Shown: piece by piece, positions 6,579 to 15,507 of the stretch | Layout of the letters: each line of letters opens with the position of its first letter | Position numbering within the stretch: position 1 is the first letter of the stretch | Assembly (NCBI GenBank): GCA_963836905.1 | Contig: CAWIKY010000006.1 | Location: 496,001 to 560,000 of the forward strand | Direction: 5' to 3' | DNA: 64,000 nt | Source of the DNA: CAWIKY01 sp963836905 | GTDB taxonomy: Bacteria > Pseudomonadota > Alphaproteobacteria > Caulobacterales > Hyphomonadaceae | The notes under the pieces: model-generated | What the model was told of the DNA's origin: nothing | What the model saw: the letters and a program-made list of their open reading frames with translations, nothing else | Database searches by the model: none | Program-made: the position numbers and the translations under genes

Positions 6579-9110
6579 CTACCAGGCTGCCGTGAAGCCA
6601 ACGCGGCCGCCGGTTTCGCCGCGGCTGATACCGCCTGCAAGACCGGCATTCAGCTGGACATACTCGTTGATCCGGTAGGAACCGGATGCAGCAATAGCTG
6701 TCTCGCCGTCATAGACACCAAGCCCGCCGCTGACGGCGTAGGTCTTGGTCTCTGGAACGTAGGCCGTATCGAGAGCAAAGGCCGCGGCGATACCGGCGCG
6801 GTTGTCCTTGATGGCTTCCTGGTTCTGGACGATCAGGTTGGTATTGGCAGCCGTGAGGAGCTGGTTCGACGTGATCGCTGCCTGATTGCCGAGAATGCTC
6901 GACTGCAGGTTTCCGATATTGGCCCGGTTGACCGCGATGCCGGCACTGTTGACGCCGATCAGCTGGCTGTTAGCCGCAAGGCCGGAAGACATCGAGTAGT
7001 CCGCAGCAAGGTTACCGTTCTGGTCGGTCGTGACCACACCGATGGGCCCGGCCTGTGCGGCCGTGCTTGCAGCGGAGTTCAGACCGGCCAGCGTATAGGT
7101 GTTGGCCGTGGTACCGACAGCAACTTGCCCGGCGCGGGTCGTTGCCGCACCGTTACCGATAGCCACCGAGTTATCGAAGCCTGCCGAAGCGGTGTTGCCG
7201 ATGGCCGTGGAGAAGTTCCCCGCGGCGTTGGCAGCCTCGCCGACGGAAAGCGAGCGAAGCCCGGTTGCCTGAGCAAGGTGACCGAAGGCATGGGCACGTT
7301 CACCCGACGCATTTGCGCGCCAGCCGATAGCCGTGGCACCCGGGCCGGTTGCGATGCTTTCACCGCCGACAGCGGTCGTCGATGGACCGGTGGCAACTGC
7401 CGTCGTTCCGATCGCTACCGCGTCGATACCATCTGCCGAAGCCAGATTACCCATGGCCACGCTCTCGAGGCCAAGGGCTCCGGCAGCTTCACCGACAGCG
7501 AGGGAGCGAACGCCCGATGCATTGGCGAGGTGACCGATGGCCTGAGCGCGTTCGGCACTCGCATTCGAGCGCCAGCCGAAGGCCGAGGCACCGGCTCCGT
7601 TAGCGAAGCTCTCACCGCCAACAGAGGTGGTTGAGTTGCCGGTTGCGATCGCAGACGTACCGATTGCCGTGGCATCGATACCGTTTGCGGCAGCAAGGTT
7701 ACCCATTGCGACGCTTTCGAGACCGGCAGCCGTGGCTGCTTCACCGACGGCGAGCGAGCGAACGCCCGATGCGTTGGCGAGGTGACCGAAAGCCTGGGCA
7801 CGTTCTGCAGCAGCAGCAGCACGCCAGCCGATGGCTGTGGCACCCGGGCCGGTTGCGATGCTTTCGCCGCCAAGAGAGGTCGTCGAATTGCCGCTGGCAA
7901 TGGCAGAGTCGCCTACCGCCAGTGCATCTACACCGCTTGCGACGGCCAGATTGCCGATGGCAGTCGAGAAGTCGGTACGGGCATCTGCCGCTTCACCAAC
8001 GGCGAGCGAACGCAGGCCACGTGCTTGCGCGAGGTGACCGAAGGCCTGTGCGCGTTCGGCACCGGCGTTCGCGCGCCAGCCGATTGCTGTCGCACCCGGA
8101 CCGTTCGAGAAGCTTTCGCCGCCGACGGAGGTGGTCGAGTTGCCGGTTGCGATGGACGTCGTACCGATAGCTGTCGCGTCGATGCCGTTGGCGGCAGCGA
8201 GGTTACCGATGGCCATGCTTTCGAGGCCGACAGCCGTTGCGGCTTCACCGACTGCGGTGGAGCGGACGCCTGCAGCATTGGCAAGGTGTCCGAAAGCTTG
8301 AGCCCGTTCTGCGGCGGCTGTTGCACGCCAGCCCATCGCCGTGGCGCCGGGTCCGGTCGCAACGCTTTCGCCGCCAATGGCAGACGTCGAATTGCCGCTT
8401 GCCAGGGCGGAGTCGCCGATAGCCAGAGCGTCTATACCGCTGGCGACTGCCAGATTGCCGATGGCGGTCGAGTTATCCGTGCGGGCCTCTGCGGCCTCAC
8501 CGACGGCGAGCGAACGAACGCCTTGTGCGCTGGCGAGATGACCGAAGGCCTGTGCGCGTTCGGCACCGGCATTTGCGCGCCAGCCAATTGCCGTCGCGCC
8601 CGGACCGTTGGAGAAGCTTTCGCCGCCAACAGATGTGGTCGAGTTGCCGGTGGCAATCGAGGTATGGCCAACTGAGAGTGCGTCGACGCCGTTTGCGGTC
8701 GCATTATAACCGGCCGTCGTGGCACCAAGGCCAAGAGAATAGGTATCTGCACCGAGCGCAGTGGTTTCCGTGCCGTTCGCTGTCGCGCCATCGCCGAAGG
8801 CAGACGCGTTCACACCAGCGGCATTCGAGGTGGCGCCGACGGCTGTCGAGTTGGTGCTCTGCGCCGTGGCATCGTCGCCGACGGCTGTCGCGTCCGCTGC
8901 GAACGTCTGGGCATCCGATCCGACAGATACGCCGCCTGCACCCGAAGCGCCCGCGCCTTCACCGATCGCGACACTGTCGACGCCGGTTGCTGCCGATCCC
9001 GTTCCGACGTTCGTCGCCTGCGCGATTGCTGCGGTTGTGCCGAAAGTAACAGCCGCAAGTGCCGCCAGACTTACCCCACCTGTAAGCCGCATGGTTTTTC
9101 TGAATGTCAT
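6579..9110 (-). CDS. YadA-like trimeric autotransporter adhesin with six 84-residue super-repeats
   Basis: This 843-residue type Vc secreted protein has a signal peptide (residues 1-31, AIAQ cleavage) and a left-handed beta-roll head built of 14-residue YadA repeats with SVAIG, TAIGN and SLAVGE cores (about 33-670). A short stalk follows, with coiled-coil-like repeats NRANIGNLQ and NQAAITSNQ (about 710-770). The C-terminal YadA anchor (about 775-843) ends in an aromatic residue (FTAAW), typical of BAM-inserted barrels. Residues 141-644 are six near-identical units of 84 residues, each of six head repeats. Such proteins form trimers on the outer membrane and mediate adhesion or autoagglutination. 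The ligand is unknown. Confidence 0.93.
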   Translation of the reverse strand: MTFRKTMRLTGGVSLAALAAVTFGTTAAIAQATNVGTGSAATGVDSVAIGEGAGASGAGGVSVGSDAQTFAADATAVGDDATAQSTNSTAVGATSNAAGVNASAFGDGATANGTETTALGADTYSLGLGATTAGYNATANGVDALSVGHTSIATGNSTTSVGGESFSNGPGATAIGWRANAGAERAQAFGHLASAQGVRSLAVGEAAEARTDNSTAIGNLAVASGIDALAIGDSALASGNSTSAIGGESVATGPGATAMGWRATAAAERAQAFGHLANAAGVRSTAVGEAATAVGLESMAIGNLAAANGIDATAIGTTSIATGNSTTSVGGESFSNGPGATAIGWRANAGAERAQAFGHLAQARGLRSLAVGEAADARTDFSTAIGNLAVASGVDALAVGDSAIASGNSTTSLGGESIATGPGATAIGWRAAAAAERAQAFGHLANASGVRSLAVGEAATAAGLESVAMGNLAAANGIDATAIGTSAIATGNSTTSVGGESFANGAGASAFGWRSNASAERAQAIGHLANASGVRSLAVGEAAGALGLESVAMGNLASADGIDAVAIGTTAVATGPSTTAVGGESIATGPGATAIGWRANASGERAHAFGHLAQATGLRSLSVGEAANAAGNFSTAIGNTASAGFDNSVAIGNGAATTRAGQVAVGTTANTYTLAGLNSAASTAAQAGPIGVVTTDQNGNLAADYSMSSGLAANSQLIGVNSAGIAVNRANIGNLQSSILGNQAAITSNQLLTAANTNLIVQNQEAIKDNRAGIAAAFALDTAYVPETKTYAVSGGLGVYDGETAIAASGSYRINEYVQLNAGLAGGISRGETGGRVGFTAAW
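7179..8690 (-). repeat. Six tandem 252-base repeats inside the autotransporter head
   Basis: Each 84-residue unit is six 14-residue head repeats in fixed order: GxDAxxxG, GNSTTSVGGES, GPGATAIGWRA, AERAQAFGHLA, GxRSLAVGEAA, then xxxSTAIGNLA or the GLESVAMGNLA variant. Units 1 and 3 share one form and 2, 4 and 5 another, which suggests duplication of a two-unit block. The array can expand or contract by recombination and is a risk for misassembly. Confidence 0.9.
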
Positions 9111-9170
9111 TGTAAAAGTCCCTGTCCATTCTGTGTCGGGACGTCAGACAAATGCGCTGCTCCCCACACC

Positions 9171-9189
9171 GGGACTACCCACTAGTCCC
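9171..9189. promoter_or_regulatory. Inverted repeat GGGACTA-N5-TAGTCCC in the autotransporter leader
   Basis: Perfect 7-base arms lie about 60-80 bases upstream of the autotransporter start, in the 214-base space shared with the divergent oxidoreductase gene. It could be an operator or an mRNA leader hairpin. Nearby poly-A/T runs (about 9226-9252) add local A/T richness suited to a promoter. Confidence 0.35.
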
Positions 9190-9324
9190 CGTACGACTAC
9201 GAACCGGGATGAGCTTGGTTCCATTGAAAAAAGCGCTCCCGCTGAAAAAAAGCAGTCAGCGGCTCTCGCATTGCGCAACGTCAGGGGTGATTTAAGGGAT
9301 CGACCATAGATGAAGGAACACCTG

Positions 9325-10437
9325 ATGACCGACATGTCCGCGCTTTTCTCGCCGTTCAGGATAAGATCGCTTGAGCTTGAAAACCGGATCGTCATGGCCC
9401 CCATGACGCGCTCGTTCTCACCCGGCGGTGTTCCGGGAGAAAATGTCGCCGCGTATTATGCGCGGCGGGCAGCAGCCGATGTCGGCCTCATTCTGACCGA
9501 AGGTACGACCGTCAATCGGGGCGGTGCCTCGAACGATCCAAAGGTGCCCAATTTCCATGCGCCAGAGGCGCTGGAAGGCTGGGGGCGCGTCGCCGACAGC
9601 GTCCATAAGGCAGGCGGCAGGATCGCGCCGCAACTCTGGCATGTGGGCATGATGCGCAAGCCCGGCACCGGTCCGTCGCCTGATGCAGCCTCCGACAGCC
9701 CGTCGGGCCTGACCCATACCGGCAGCCGTGTGCTCCCCGACCCGACAACCAAAGAGGTCGAGGACATGATTGCCGCTTATGCCGATGCGGCAGGTGAGGC
9801 TGCCCGGCTTGGCTTCGATGCCGTCGAGATCCATGGCGCGCACGGCTATCTGATCGACCAGTTCTTCTGGGGCGTCATGAATGCCCGGGAGGACCGTTTT
9901 GGCGGAGACCTGATCGGGCGTGCAACGTTCGCCGGCGAGGTCATCTCCGAATGCCGCAAGGCCGCCGGTCCGGACATGCCGATCATTCTGCGGTTCTCGC
10001 AGTGGAAGCAGCAGGATTTCGGAGCGCGTCTGGCCGAAAGCCCACAGGAGCTGGAACGCTTCCTGAAAGTGTTCGTCGATGCGGGCGTGGATGTGCTGCA
10101 TTGTTCGCAGCGTCGGTTCTGGGAACCCGAATTTGCCGAAGAAGACGGCGACAAGGGGCTTAACCTTGCCGGATGGGCAAAGAAACTGACCGGTCTGCCG
10201 TCCATTACGGTCGGCTCGGTTGGGCTCTCAAGCGACTTTATCGGCGCGTTTCAGGGCGAAGCGTCGAAGGCGCGACCGCTTGCAGACCTCGTGGAGCGAC
10301 TGGACAGGGGCGAGTTCGACCTGGTCGCTGTCGGCCGCGCACTTTTGCAGGACCCGCTCTGGGCGCAAAAGGTCAAGGACGGCCGCGAACACGAACTGGC
10401 AGATTATGACGCCGCGTCACTGACGACGCTCAGCTGA
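9325..10437 (+). CDS. NADH:flavin oxidoreductase, old yellow enzyme family
   Basis: This 370-residue FMN-dependent ene-reductase-type TIM barrel has VMAPMTRSF near the start (FMN loop), GGRIAPQLWHVG, FDAVEIHGAHGYLIDQFFW (His/His-type substrate-binding region), NAREDRFGG with the FMN-binding Arg, and the final VGRALLQDP. OYE-family enzymes reduce activated alkenes such as enones or nitro-compounds with NAD(P)H. I prefer the ATG at 9325, preceded by AAGGA with 7 bases spacing, over that at 9310. It ends 66 bases before a good intrinsic terminator and appears monocistronic. Confidence 0.93.
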   Translation: MTDMSALFSPFRIRSLELENRIVMAPMTRSFSPGGVPGENVAAYYARRAAADVGLILTEGTTVNRGGASNDPKVPNFHAPEALEGWGRVADSVHKAGGRIAPQLWHVGMMRKPGTGPSPDAASDSPSGLTHTGSRVLPDPTTKEVEDMIAAYADAAGEAARLGFDAVEIHGAHGYLIDQFFWGVMNAREDRFGGDLIGRATFAGEVISECRKAAGPDMPIILRFSQWKQQDFGARLAESPQELERFLKVFVDAGVDVLHCSQRRFWEPEFAEEDGDKGLNLAGWAKKLTGLPSITVGSVGLSSDFIGAFQGEASKARPLADLVERLDRGEFDLVAVGRALLQDPLWAQKVKDGREHELADYDAASLTTLS

Positions 10438-10503
10438 AAAGATGGACGGGGGGCGTGCGGCCCCCGCGCGTCCGCCCGGCCTGGTGTCCGAACACAGGAA
10501 TCG

Positions 10504-10538
10504 AAAACGGCGCAGCCTGAGCCGCGCCGTTTTTCTTT
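10504..10538 (+). terminator. Rho-independent terminator
   Basis: AAAACGGCGC at 10504-10513 pairs with GCGCCGTTTT at 10524-10533 across a 10-base loop, followed by a T-rich tract. It lies 66 bases downstream of the OYE-family gene. The remaining 140 bases up to hisG hold nothing I recognise. Confidence 0.85.
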
Positions 10539-10682
10539 ATCTTGAAGGCTTGGGGCCTTTGAATTCGGACGTTTCCTCCCGAAAACTGTCTGACGCCATT
10601 AGGGTGACTTCTTGCCGCACTGTCAAGCGGTTCGCGTAATAATCATGCACGAAATGAGGCCGGTTGCACGGTCTTGAGGCAA

Positions 10683-11633
10683 TCAGGCAGGCTTTTCCCC
10701 GTTCAGGCTCTTTGCAAACCGGTCATAGACAGCATTCGTTTCCTGAAAGACGAAGTCCGGTGAAGAGGTCGCGATTGGCCCCAAACCGTTCGACACCAGA
10801 TGGGTCGCCGCCATGTGCAGCTCACTTGCAGAGACAATGGCATCGCCCCCCACCAGAACAGCCTGCACGCCGTCCGGCAGGTGATCTGCAAGCAGCGGGG
10901 ACGAGGCTGACAGGCGGCGCGAAGCCTTGGCAGTCTGCCGGGCTTCGATCAGGTCGAGCATGGCGCGCAGTGTCGCCCGGGCCTGCGGCGTCCATGCGGC
11001 ACCGAGCGACGCGGTGAGTTGCGCCTGACTCATCATGATTTCGCCATCGCTGACGATCTTGAGCCCGTTGGCCGCCAGCGTTGCCCCGGTCGTGGTGATG
11101 TCCACAATCAGTTCGGCAGAGCCTGATGCGGGCGCGGCTTCTGTCGCACCGGCGCTCTCCACGACACGGTATTGCGTCAGCCCGCGGGCGGCGAAGAAGT
11201 CACGCGTGGAACGCAGGTATTTGGTGGCCACTCGCATTCGCCGCTTGTGACGGTGCTGGAAGATGGCGCCAATCTCTTCCAGGTCTGCGATCGTGTTGAC
11301 GTCGATCCAGCTCTTTGGAACGGCGACCACCATGCGGGCAAAGCCGAACCCCAACGGCTTCAGCAGACTGGCTTGGACAGACAGGTTTTCAGCATGTTCC
11401 TGCAGCAAATCCTCGCCGGTCACTCCCAGATGGAACTCTCCAGCCAGCAGTCCCTTGGCGATCTCGCCAGCCGAGAGAAGCAGAACGCGCACATCCGGCG
11501 CACCGTCCATGGAAGCGACATAGCCGCGGTCGCCGCCGGACTGTTTCAGACGCAATCCGCAATCTGAAAAATACTCGTCGGTCTGTTCTTTCAGGCGTCC
11601 CTTGGAGGGAATGGCGAGGGTCAACGCACTCAT
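10683..11633 (-). CDS. hisG: ATP phosphoribosyltransferase catalytic subunit
   Basis: HisG joins ATP and phosphoribosyl pyrophosphate in the first step of histidine synthesis. The 316-residue protein begins LTLAIPSKGRLKE and has GVTGEDLLQE, VVAVPKSWID, the conserved RVATKYLRSTRDFF, and the PRPP-binding loop ELIVDITTTGATL. It belongs to the short-core HisG type that needs HisZ, even though this one carries a C-terminal extension of about 80 residues after the core. Its start overlaps hisZ by 4 bases (ATGA), indicating translational coupling in a hisS-hisZ-hisG operon. Confidence 0.94.
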   Translation of the reverse strand: MSALTLAIPSKGRLKEQTDEYFSDCGLRLKQSGGDRGYVASMDGAPDVRVLLLSAGEIAKGLLAGEFHLGVTGEDLLQEHAENLSVQASLLKPLGFGFARMVVAVPKSWIDVNTIADLEEIGAIFQHRHKRRMRVATKYLRSTRDFFAARGLTQYRVVESAGATEAAPASGSAELIVDITTTGATLAANGLKIVSDGEIMMSQAQLTASLGAAWTPQARATLRAMLDLIEARQTAKASRRLSASSPLLADHLPDGVQAVLVGGDAIVSASELHMAATHLVSNGLGPIATSSPDFVFQETNAVYDRFAKSLNGEKPA

Positions 11634-12751
11634 GACGGGCTCTCCTCAAAGCTGCGCGCCAGTTGCAACCGGTCGGGACGCACCACCCCGCCCACGGCAC
11701 TGGCAGATTGCGCATTATCGCTCAGCCGCGCCGCAAGGCCGTCATAGCGTCCGCCCGCACCCACGGGCCGCAAGGGGCCAAGCGACGGGTGGACGCACTC
11801 AAACACCAGCCCGTCATAATAGTTGAAGCGGCGACCGAACTGGACGTTGAAGCGCGCCGAGCTCCAATAGGGTGCGCGTTCCGCCTCCATGCGGTTGCAG
11901 ATGGCCTGAAGATGGTCGAGATGTGCGCTGACATCGCCTTTCAGCCCCTCGGCCAGTGATCTGAGTTCCTGAAGCGCCGCTTGGGGCGCGCCCTTGATTG
12001 AAAGAAGCGCGTTCAGGCGGTCGACCGTGGCCACCGGAAGCGCGCCGCTCCGTGCGACGCTGGCCTGCGCGCCGAGCCGGGCAAGAATTTCCCGCGTGCT
12101 GCGCCCTCCGACGGGCTGAATGTCTGAAATGGCAAACACCTCGGCCAGAACAGTTTCGGCATCCTCGCGGGACAAGCCAGACAGCGCATTGGCGAGCGCT
12201 GATTGTGTGCCCGGCGCTTCCTGTCTGAACAACTGGCGAATGCCGTCTGTGCGGCGAAATGCCAGCTTCAGCGCGCGGGCCCAGTTGCCGTCCACCCCTG
12301 AACCGGGCGTATCGAGGAACGCGTCGACGAAACTGTTGAAGATGGCGATGTCGCCGACATGCAGGGTGATATCCTTGAGGCCGTAGGACTCGACCGTGCG
12401 GCAGACCGTCAGGAAGGTGTCGACATCCGTATCGAGTGCGTCCGCGGCGTTATAGCGCTCGAAACCGGCCTGATCGAACTCGATGGCATCGCCCTTGACC
12501 GACGGCATGCGAAAGGCGCGCCCGGAATATCTGTAGCTGACAGGTGCTGTCCCCGGAGCCTTGTCGATGTGGTGCAGCATGACGGCGAGCGTCAGATCGG
12601 GTCGCAGTGCCATTTCCTCGCCGCCCGCATCAACAAGCGTGCAGAGCCGTGCGCGGACCGCCTCGCCGGAGAGCTCCAGCGGGATCGAAGCTTTCATGAG
12701 CAAAGGCGGGTCGATCCACTCGCCGTCTATGGTGTCGAACATCGTGGTCAT
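11630..12751 (-). CDS. hisZ: ATP phosphoribosyltransferase regulatory subunit HisZ
   Basis: HisZ is a catalytically dead relative of histidyl-tRNA synthetase that binds and activates short-form HisG. The 373-residue protein has class II synthetase remnants: MALRPDLTLAVM (motif 2 region), VSYRYSGRAFR, and the final RFNYYDGLVFE and GAGGRYDGL motifs shared with HisS. It overlaps hisS upstream and hisG downstream by 4 bases each. Confidence 0.92.
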   Translation of the reverse strand: MTTMFDTIDGEWIDPPLLMKASIPLELSGEAVRARLCTLVDAGGEEMALRPDLTLAVMLHHIDKAPGTAPVSYRYSGRAFRMPSVKGDAIEFDQAGFERYNAADALDTDVDTFLTVCRTVESYGLKDITLHVGDIAIFNSFVDAFLDTPGSGVDGNWARALKLAFRRTDGIRQLFRQEAPGTQSALANALSGLSREDAETVLAEVFAISDIQPVGGRSTREILARLGAQASVARSGALPVATVDRLNALLSIKGAPQAALQELRSLAEGLKGDVSAHLDHLQAICNRMEAERAPYWSSARFNVQFGRRFNYYDGLVFECVHPSLGPLRPVGAGGRYDGLAARLSDNAQSASAVGGVVRPDRLQLARSFEESPS

Positions 12752-14235
12752 GCTCCGCTGCCGTCAAGCATGCCGCGAACGGTCGTGATCAGGGCGTCGC
12801 GCGTCACCTCGACCTGACCGGGCCGCGATTCGCGCCATTCGGCATTGTCCTTGATCGCCTTGGCCTTTTCCGCGCCAACCACCAGATCCTTGATCGTCAG
12901 CGTACCGGCCTGACGTTCATTCTCTCCGACGATGACGACAGCGGGCGCGCCGCGCCGGTCGGCATATTTCATCTGCGCCCGCATACCCGAAGCGCCCAGA
13001 TAGACTTCGGCACGAATGCCGCCATTGCGCAGGGTTGTCGCAAGGGCAAAACTGTCAGCGGCATGTTCGCGGTCTAGAACCAGCACGACGACCGGTCCGG
13101 CGCGTGCCTCGGCGTCACCGGCAAGGGCCAGCGCCGTCGCCAGTCGACTGATCCCGATGGAGCCGCCTGTCGCGGGAATGTCTTCGCCCCGGAAGCGCGA
13201 GACCAGACCGTCATACCGCCCGCCACCGCCAACCGAGCCGATGGCTACGGGTTTGCCGTCCGGGCCGATCACCTCTTTCAGGAGCTCGGCTTCATAGACA
13301 GGTCCGGTATAGTATTCGAGACCGCGGACGATGGCCGGGTCGAACAGAACCTCGTCTTCGGTCACACCCAGCCCGCCAAGCAGCGCGTCGATGTCTGCCA
13401 GCTCAGCAAGGCCCGCTTTTCCGGCGTCGGTGCCGCTGGAGATCGCCGCCAGGTTTTCGAGCGTTTCGCCACGGCTCGGGCCACGCGCGGTAGCAAAGGC
13501 GAGCACGCGCTCGATGTCGGCTGTCTGCAGACCCGCGCCCTTCGTAAAGTCTCCGGAGTCATCCTTGCGTCCGGTACCGAGCAAGTCTGCCACGCCGGAG
13601 ACACCGAGCCTGTCCAGCTTGTCGAGGGCGCGCAGAACCGTCAGGCGGGCAGCGTCATCATTCGCGCCGATACTTTCCAGAAGGCCATTCATCAAGAGCC
13701 GCGTATTGACCTTCACCACGCTCTCACCGGGTGCCATGCCCGCCGCCCGAAGCGCTGCCGACATCATGGCAATCATTTCCGCGTCCGCGCCCGGCCCGGC
13801 TGAGCCGACCGTATCGGCGTCGCACTGGAGAAATTCGCGAAACCGCCCGGGCCCAGGCTTTTCATTGCGCCAGACCGGCCCGAACGCATAGCGCCGGAAG
13901 GGTTTTGCCAGCCGGTCCCAGTTCTCACCGGCAAAGCGGGCCAGCGGCGCCGTCAGGTCATAGCGCAGCGCCATCCATTGTTCGTCGTCGTCCTGCAGCG
14001 AGAAGACACCCGAATTGGGGCGGTCATCATCGGGCAGGAACTTGCCGAGCGCGTCGGCGAACTCGAATGCGCCGGTATCCACGCCTTCAAAGCCCCACAG
14101 CCGGTAGACGGCGGAAATATCGGTGATCAGCTGCTGTTCGCTCGCCAGCAGGTCTTCGCGGCGGTCCGGAAAGCCGCGCGGTTTGCGGGCCAGATCACGC
14201 GGATCGGCTGGCTGGGTCTGGTCGGCCTCGGACAT
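12748..14235 (-). CDS. hisS: Histidine--tRNA ligase
   Basis: HisS charges tRNA-His. The 495-residue class II synthetase has FGPVWRNEKPGPGRFREFLQCDADTVG (motif 2), the histidine-binding GLEYYTGPVYE, the motif SVGGGGRYDGLV, motif 3 TGGSIGISRL, and a C-terminal anticodon-binding domain ending in KAIKDNAEWRESRPGQVEVTRD. The ATG at 14235, with an AGAAAGAGAG ribosome site, is preferred to an in-frame ATG 117 bases upstream, which lies in the divergent gene. It is first gene of hisS-hisZ-hisG, an arrangement that keeps HisS, its paralogue HisZ and HisG together. Confidence 0.95.
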   Translation of the reverse strand: MSEADQTQPADPRDLARKPRGFPDRREDLLASEQQLITDISAVYRLWGFEGVDTGAFEFADALGKFLPDDDRPNSGVFSLQDDDEQWMALRYDLTAPLARFAGENWDRLAKPFRRYAFGPVWRNEKPGPGRFREFLQCDADTVGSAGPGADAEMIAMMSAALRAAGMAPGESVVKVNTRLLMNGLLESIGANDDAARLTVLRALDKLDRLGVSGVADLLGTGRKDDSGDFTKGAGLQTADIERVLAFATARGPSRGETLENLAAISSGTDAGKAGLAELADIDALLGGLGVTEDEVLFDPAIVRGLEYYTGPVYEAELLKEVIGPDGKPVAIGSVGGGGRYDGLVSRFRGEDIPATGGSIGISRLATALALAGDAEARAGPVVVLVLDREHAADSFALATTLRNGGIRAEVYLGASGMRAQMKYADRRGAPAVVIVGENERQAGTLTIKDLVVGAEKAKAIKDNAEWRESRPGQVEVTRDALITTVRGMLDGSGA

Positions 14236-14343
14236 GGGATGACGGCTCTCTTTCTGGAAGCGTGGAGGTAGCGTAACGACGCTGGCCTGCCAACCGCTTC
14301 CTTGTTTGCATTCCGGCAAGGATTTTGGCGCAAGGCTGGCCGG

Positions 14344-14862
14344 ATGAAACACATGCTTCTCTCACTCGCCGCCGGTCTGATCGTCTTGCTTTGTGCGACC
14401 GATGCCGCAGGTGTGACCGCAACTGCGGACCAACCGCTGAGCGCGCAGGCCGGTGCGATTGCATCCGACCTCGCCAAAACGCCTGAGACGGCGCGGCTCT
14501 CCCCGCAGATGACGCAGGATCTTCTCGCCCTGCGCGAGACCGCCGCCGCTTATGCCGCGCGCGAGGATGACGGGAAATTGCCGGAAGACCTGCGCTGCAT
14601 CTTCCGTGGCATTGCCGTGGAAACGCAGGACCAGCTTGCAGGCAAGGCGAAAGCCGACCCGTCAGAACGCATCAAGGCGCATGACCGCCTGGCCGTCATG
14701 TTGCGGGATGCCGAAGAGATCGGGCTGGAAGCCGAAGCCATAATCGCCGAACGGGTCAACGCCGCGCCCGGTGCCATCGACACGAGCGATGACGCCCTTA
14801 CCCTTGGAACCTGCGAAGCCTCGCTGGAACCTTACGATCCGAACTTGATCGAGCAACCATAA
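14344..14862 (+). CDS. Exported protein of unknown function
   Basis: This 172-residue protein has a signal peptide (MLLSLAAGLIVLLC, cleavage near AAG/VTA, residues 20-25). The mature part is predicted helical, Glu- and Ala-rich, with one Cys pair (DLRCIFRG and LGTCEASL) that could form a disulphide. I recognise no family. The ATG at 14344 is chosen because it starts the signal peptide directly. It is divergent from hisS, and its last 31 bases overlap the end of the convergent peroxiredoxin-like gene. Confidence 0.7.
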   Translation: MKHMLLSLAAGLIVLLCATDAAGVTATADQPLSAQAGAIASDLAKTPETARLSPQMTQDLLALRETAAAYAAREDDGKLPEDLRCIFRGIAVETQDQLAGKAKADPSERIKAHDRLAVMLRDAEEIGLEAEAIIAERVNAAPGAIDTSDDALTLGTCEASLEPYDPNLIEQP

Positions 14863-15485
14863 GGCTTGGTCGCGGATGGATCGACCGGCTCACCGGCCTC
14901 CAGATTGTCCAGCGCGGCCGTCACATAATTCGTTGCGCTGTCGATTTCCTTCGGATCGGTTCCGGATTTGGAATCGATCGCTCCGGCATAAACCAGCGTC
15001 TGCGCATCGTCGTTGTCGATGATATACATGTGCGGTGTGGTCTTGGCCGAATAAAGCCGTCCAAGATCGCCCGATGGATCGAGCAGAACCGCCGTCGGGG
15101 CCGCGCCGCGCTCCGCGTTCAGCGCGTCTGCTTCGTCACCTGAAAGATGTCCCTGCTTGCCGGGGGCGGACGAGATCACCGAGAGCCAGACAATATCGTC
15201 AGCGGCCGCGTCGGCCTGCAGCGTCTGCATGTTCTTGCGGGGGTTGGCATAATGCTTCTGCACGAACGGGCAGCCGTCATTGGTCCATTCGAGCACCACG
15301 CGTTTGCCTTTGAAGTCGTCCAGCGAATGGGAAACGCCCTGGCTGTCGACAGCGGTAAACGCCGGAGCCGGTTCACCGGTGGTCGCGGCCTGCGCGGTCG
15401 AGGAGATCATCGCCGCAGACGTAAGCGCAACTGCCAATGCCATGCCTGCACCCAGCCCGAGCGAATGTTTGTTCAGCGTTCTCAT
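14832..15485 (-). CDS. Periplasmic peroxiredoxin-like thioredoxin-fold protein
   Basis: This 217-residue protein has a signal peptide (cleavage after AQA, about residue 33) and a redoxin/AhpC-TSA domain: GEPAPAFTAVDSQG, then VVLEWTNDGCPFVQKHY with one candidate peroxidatic Cys, and TTPHMYIIDNDD with the cis-Pro. The GCPFVxKHY pattern is that of the PRX-like subgroup rather than classical TlpA, which has CxxC. It starts 22 bases after the dsbD-like gene in the same direction. The reductase upstream probably supplies its electrons; a peroxiredoxin-like partner of a ScsB-type DsbD has been described in Caulobacter, as I recall. Confidence 0.85.
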   Translation of the reverse strand: MRTLNKHSLGLGAGMALAVALTSAAMISSTAQAATTGEPAPAFTAVDSQGVSHSLDDFKGKRVVLEWTNDGCPFVQKHYANPRKNMQTLQADAAADDIVWLSVISSAPGKQGHLSGDEADALNAERGAAPTAVLLDPSGDLGRLYSAKTTPHMYIIDNDDAQTLVYAGAIDSKSGTDPKEIDSATNYVTAALDNLEAGEPVDPSATKPYGCSIKFGS

Positions 15486-15507
15486 CGGATAGCTCCCGTT
15501 TCGTGGT

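Noticed and set aside
7179..8690. Autotransporter repeats as a satellite or CRISPR-like array
   Set aside because: The period (252 bases) is coding, in frame and explained by YadA head repeats.
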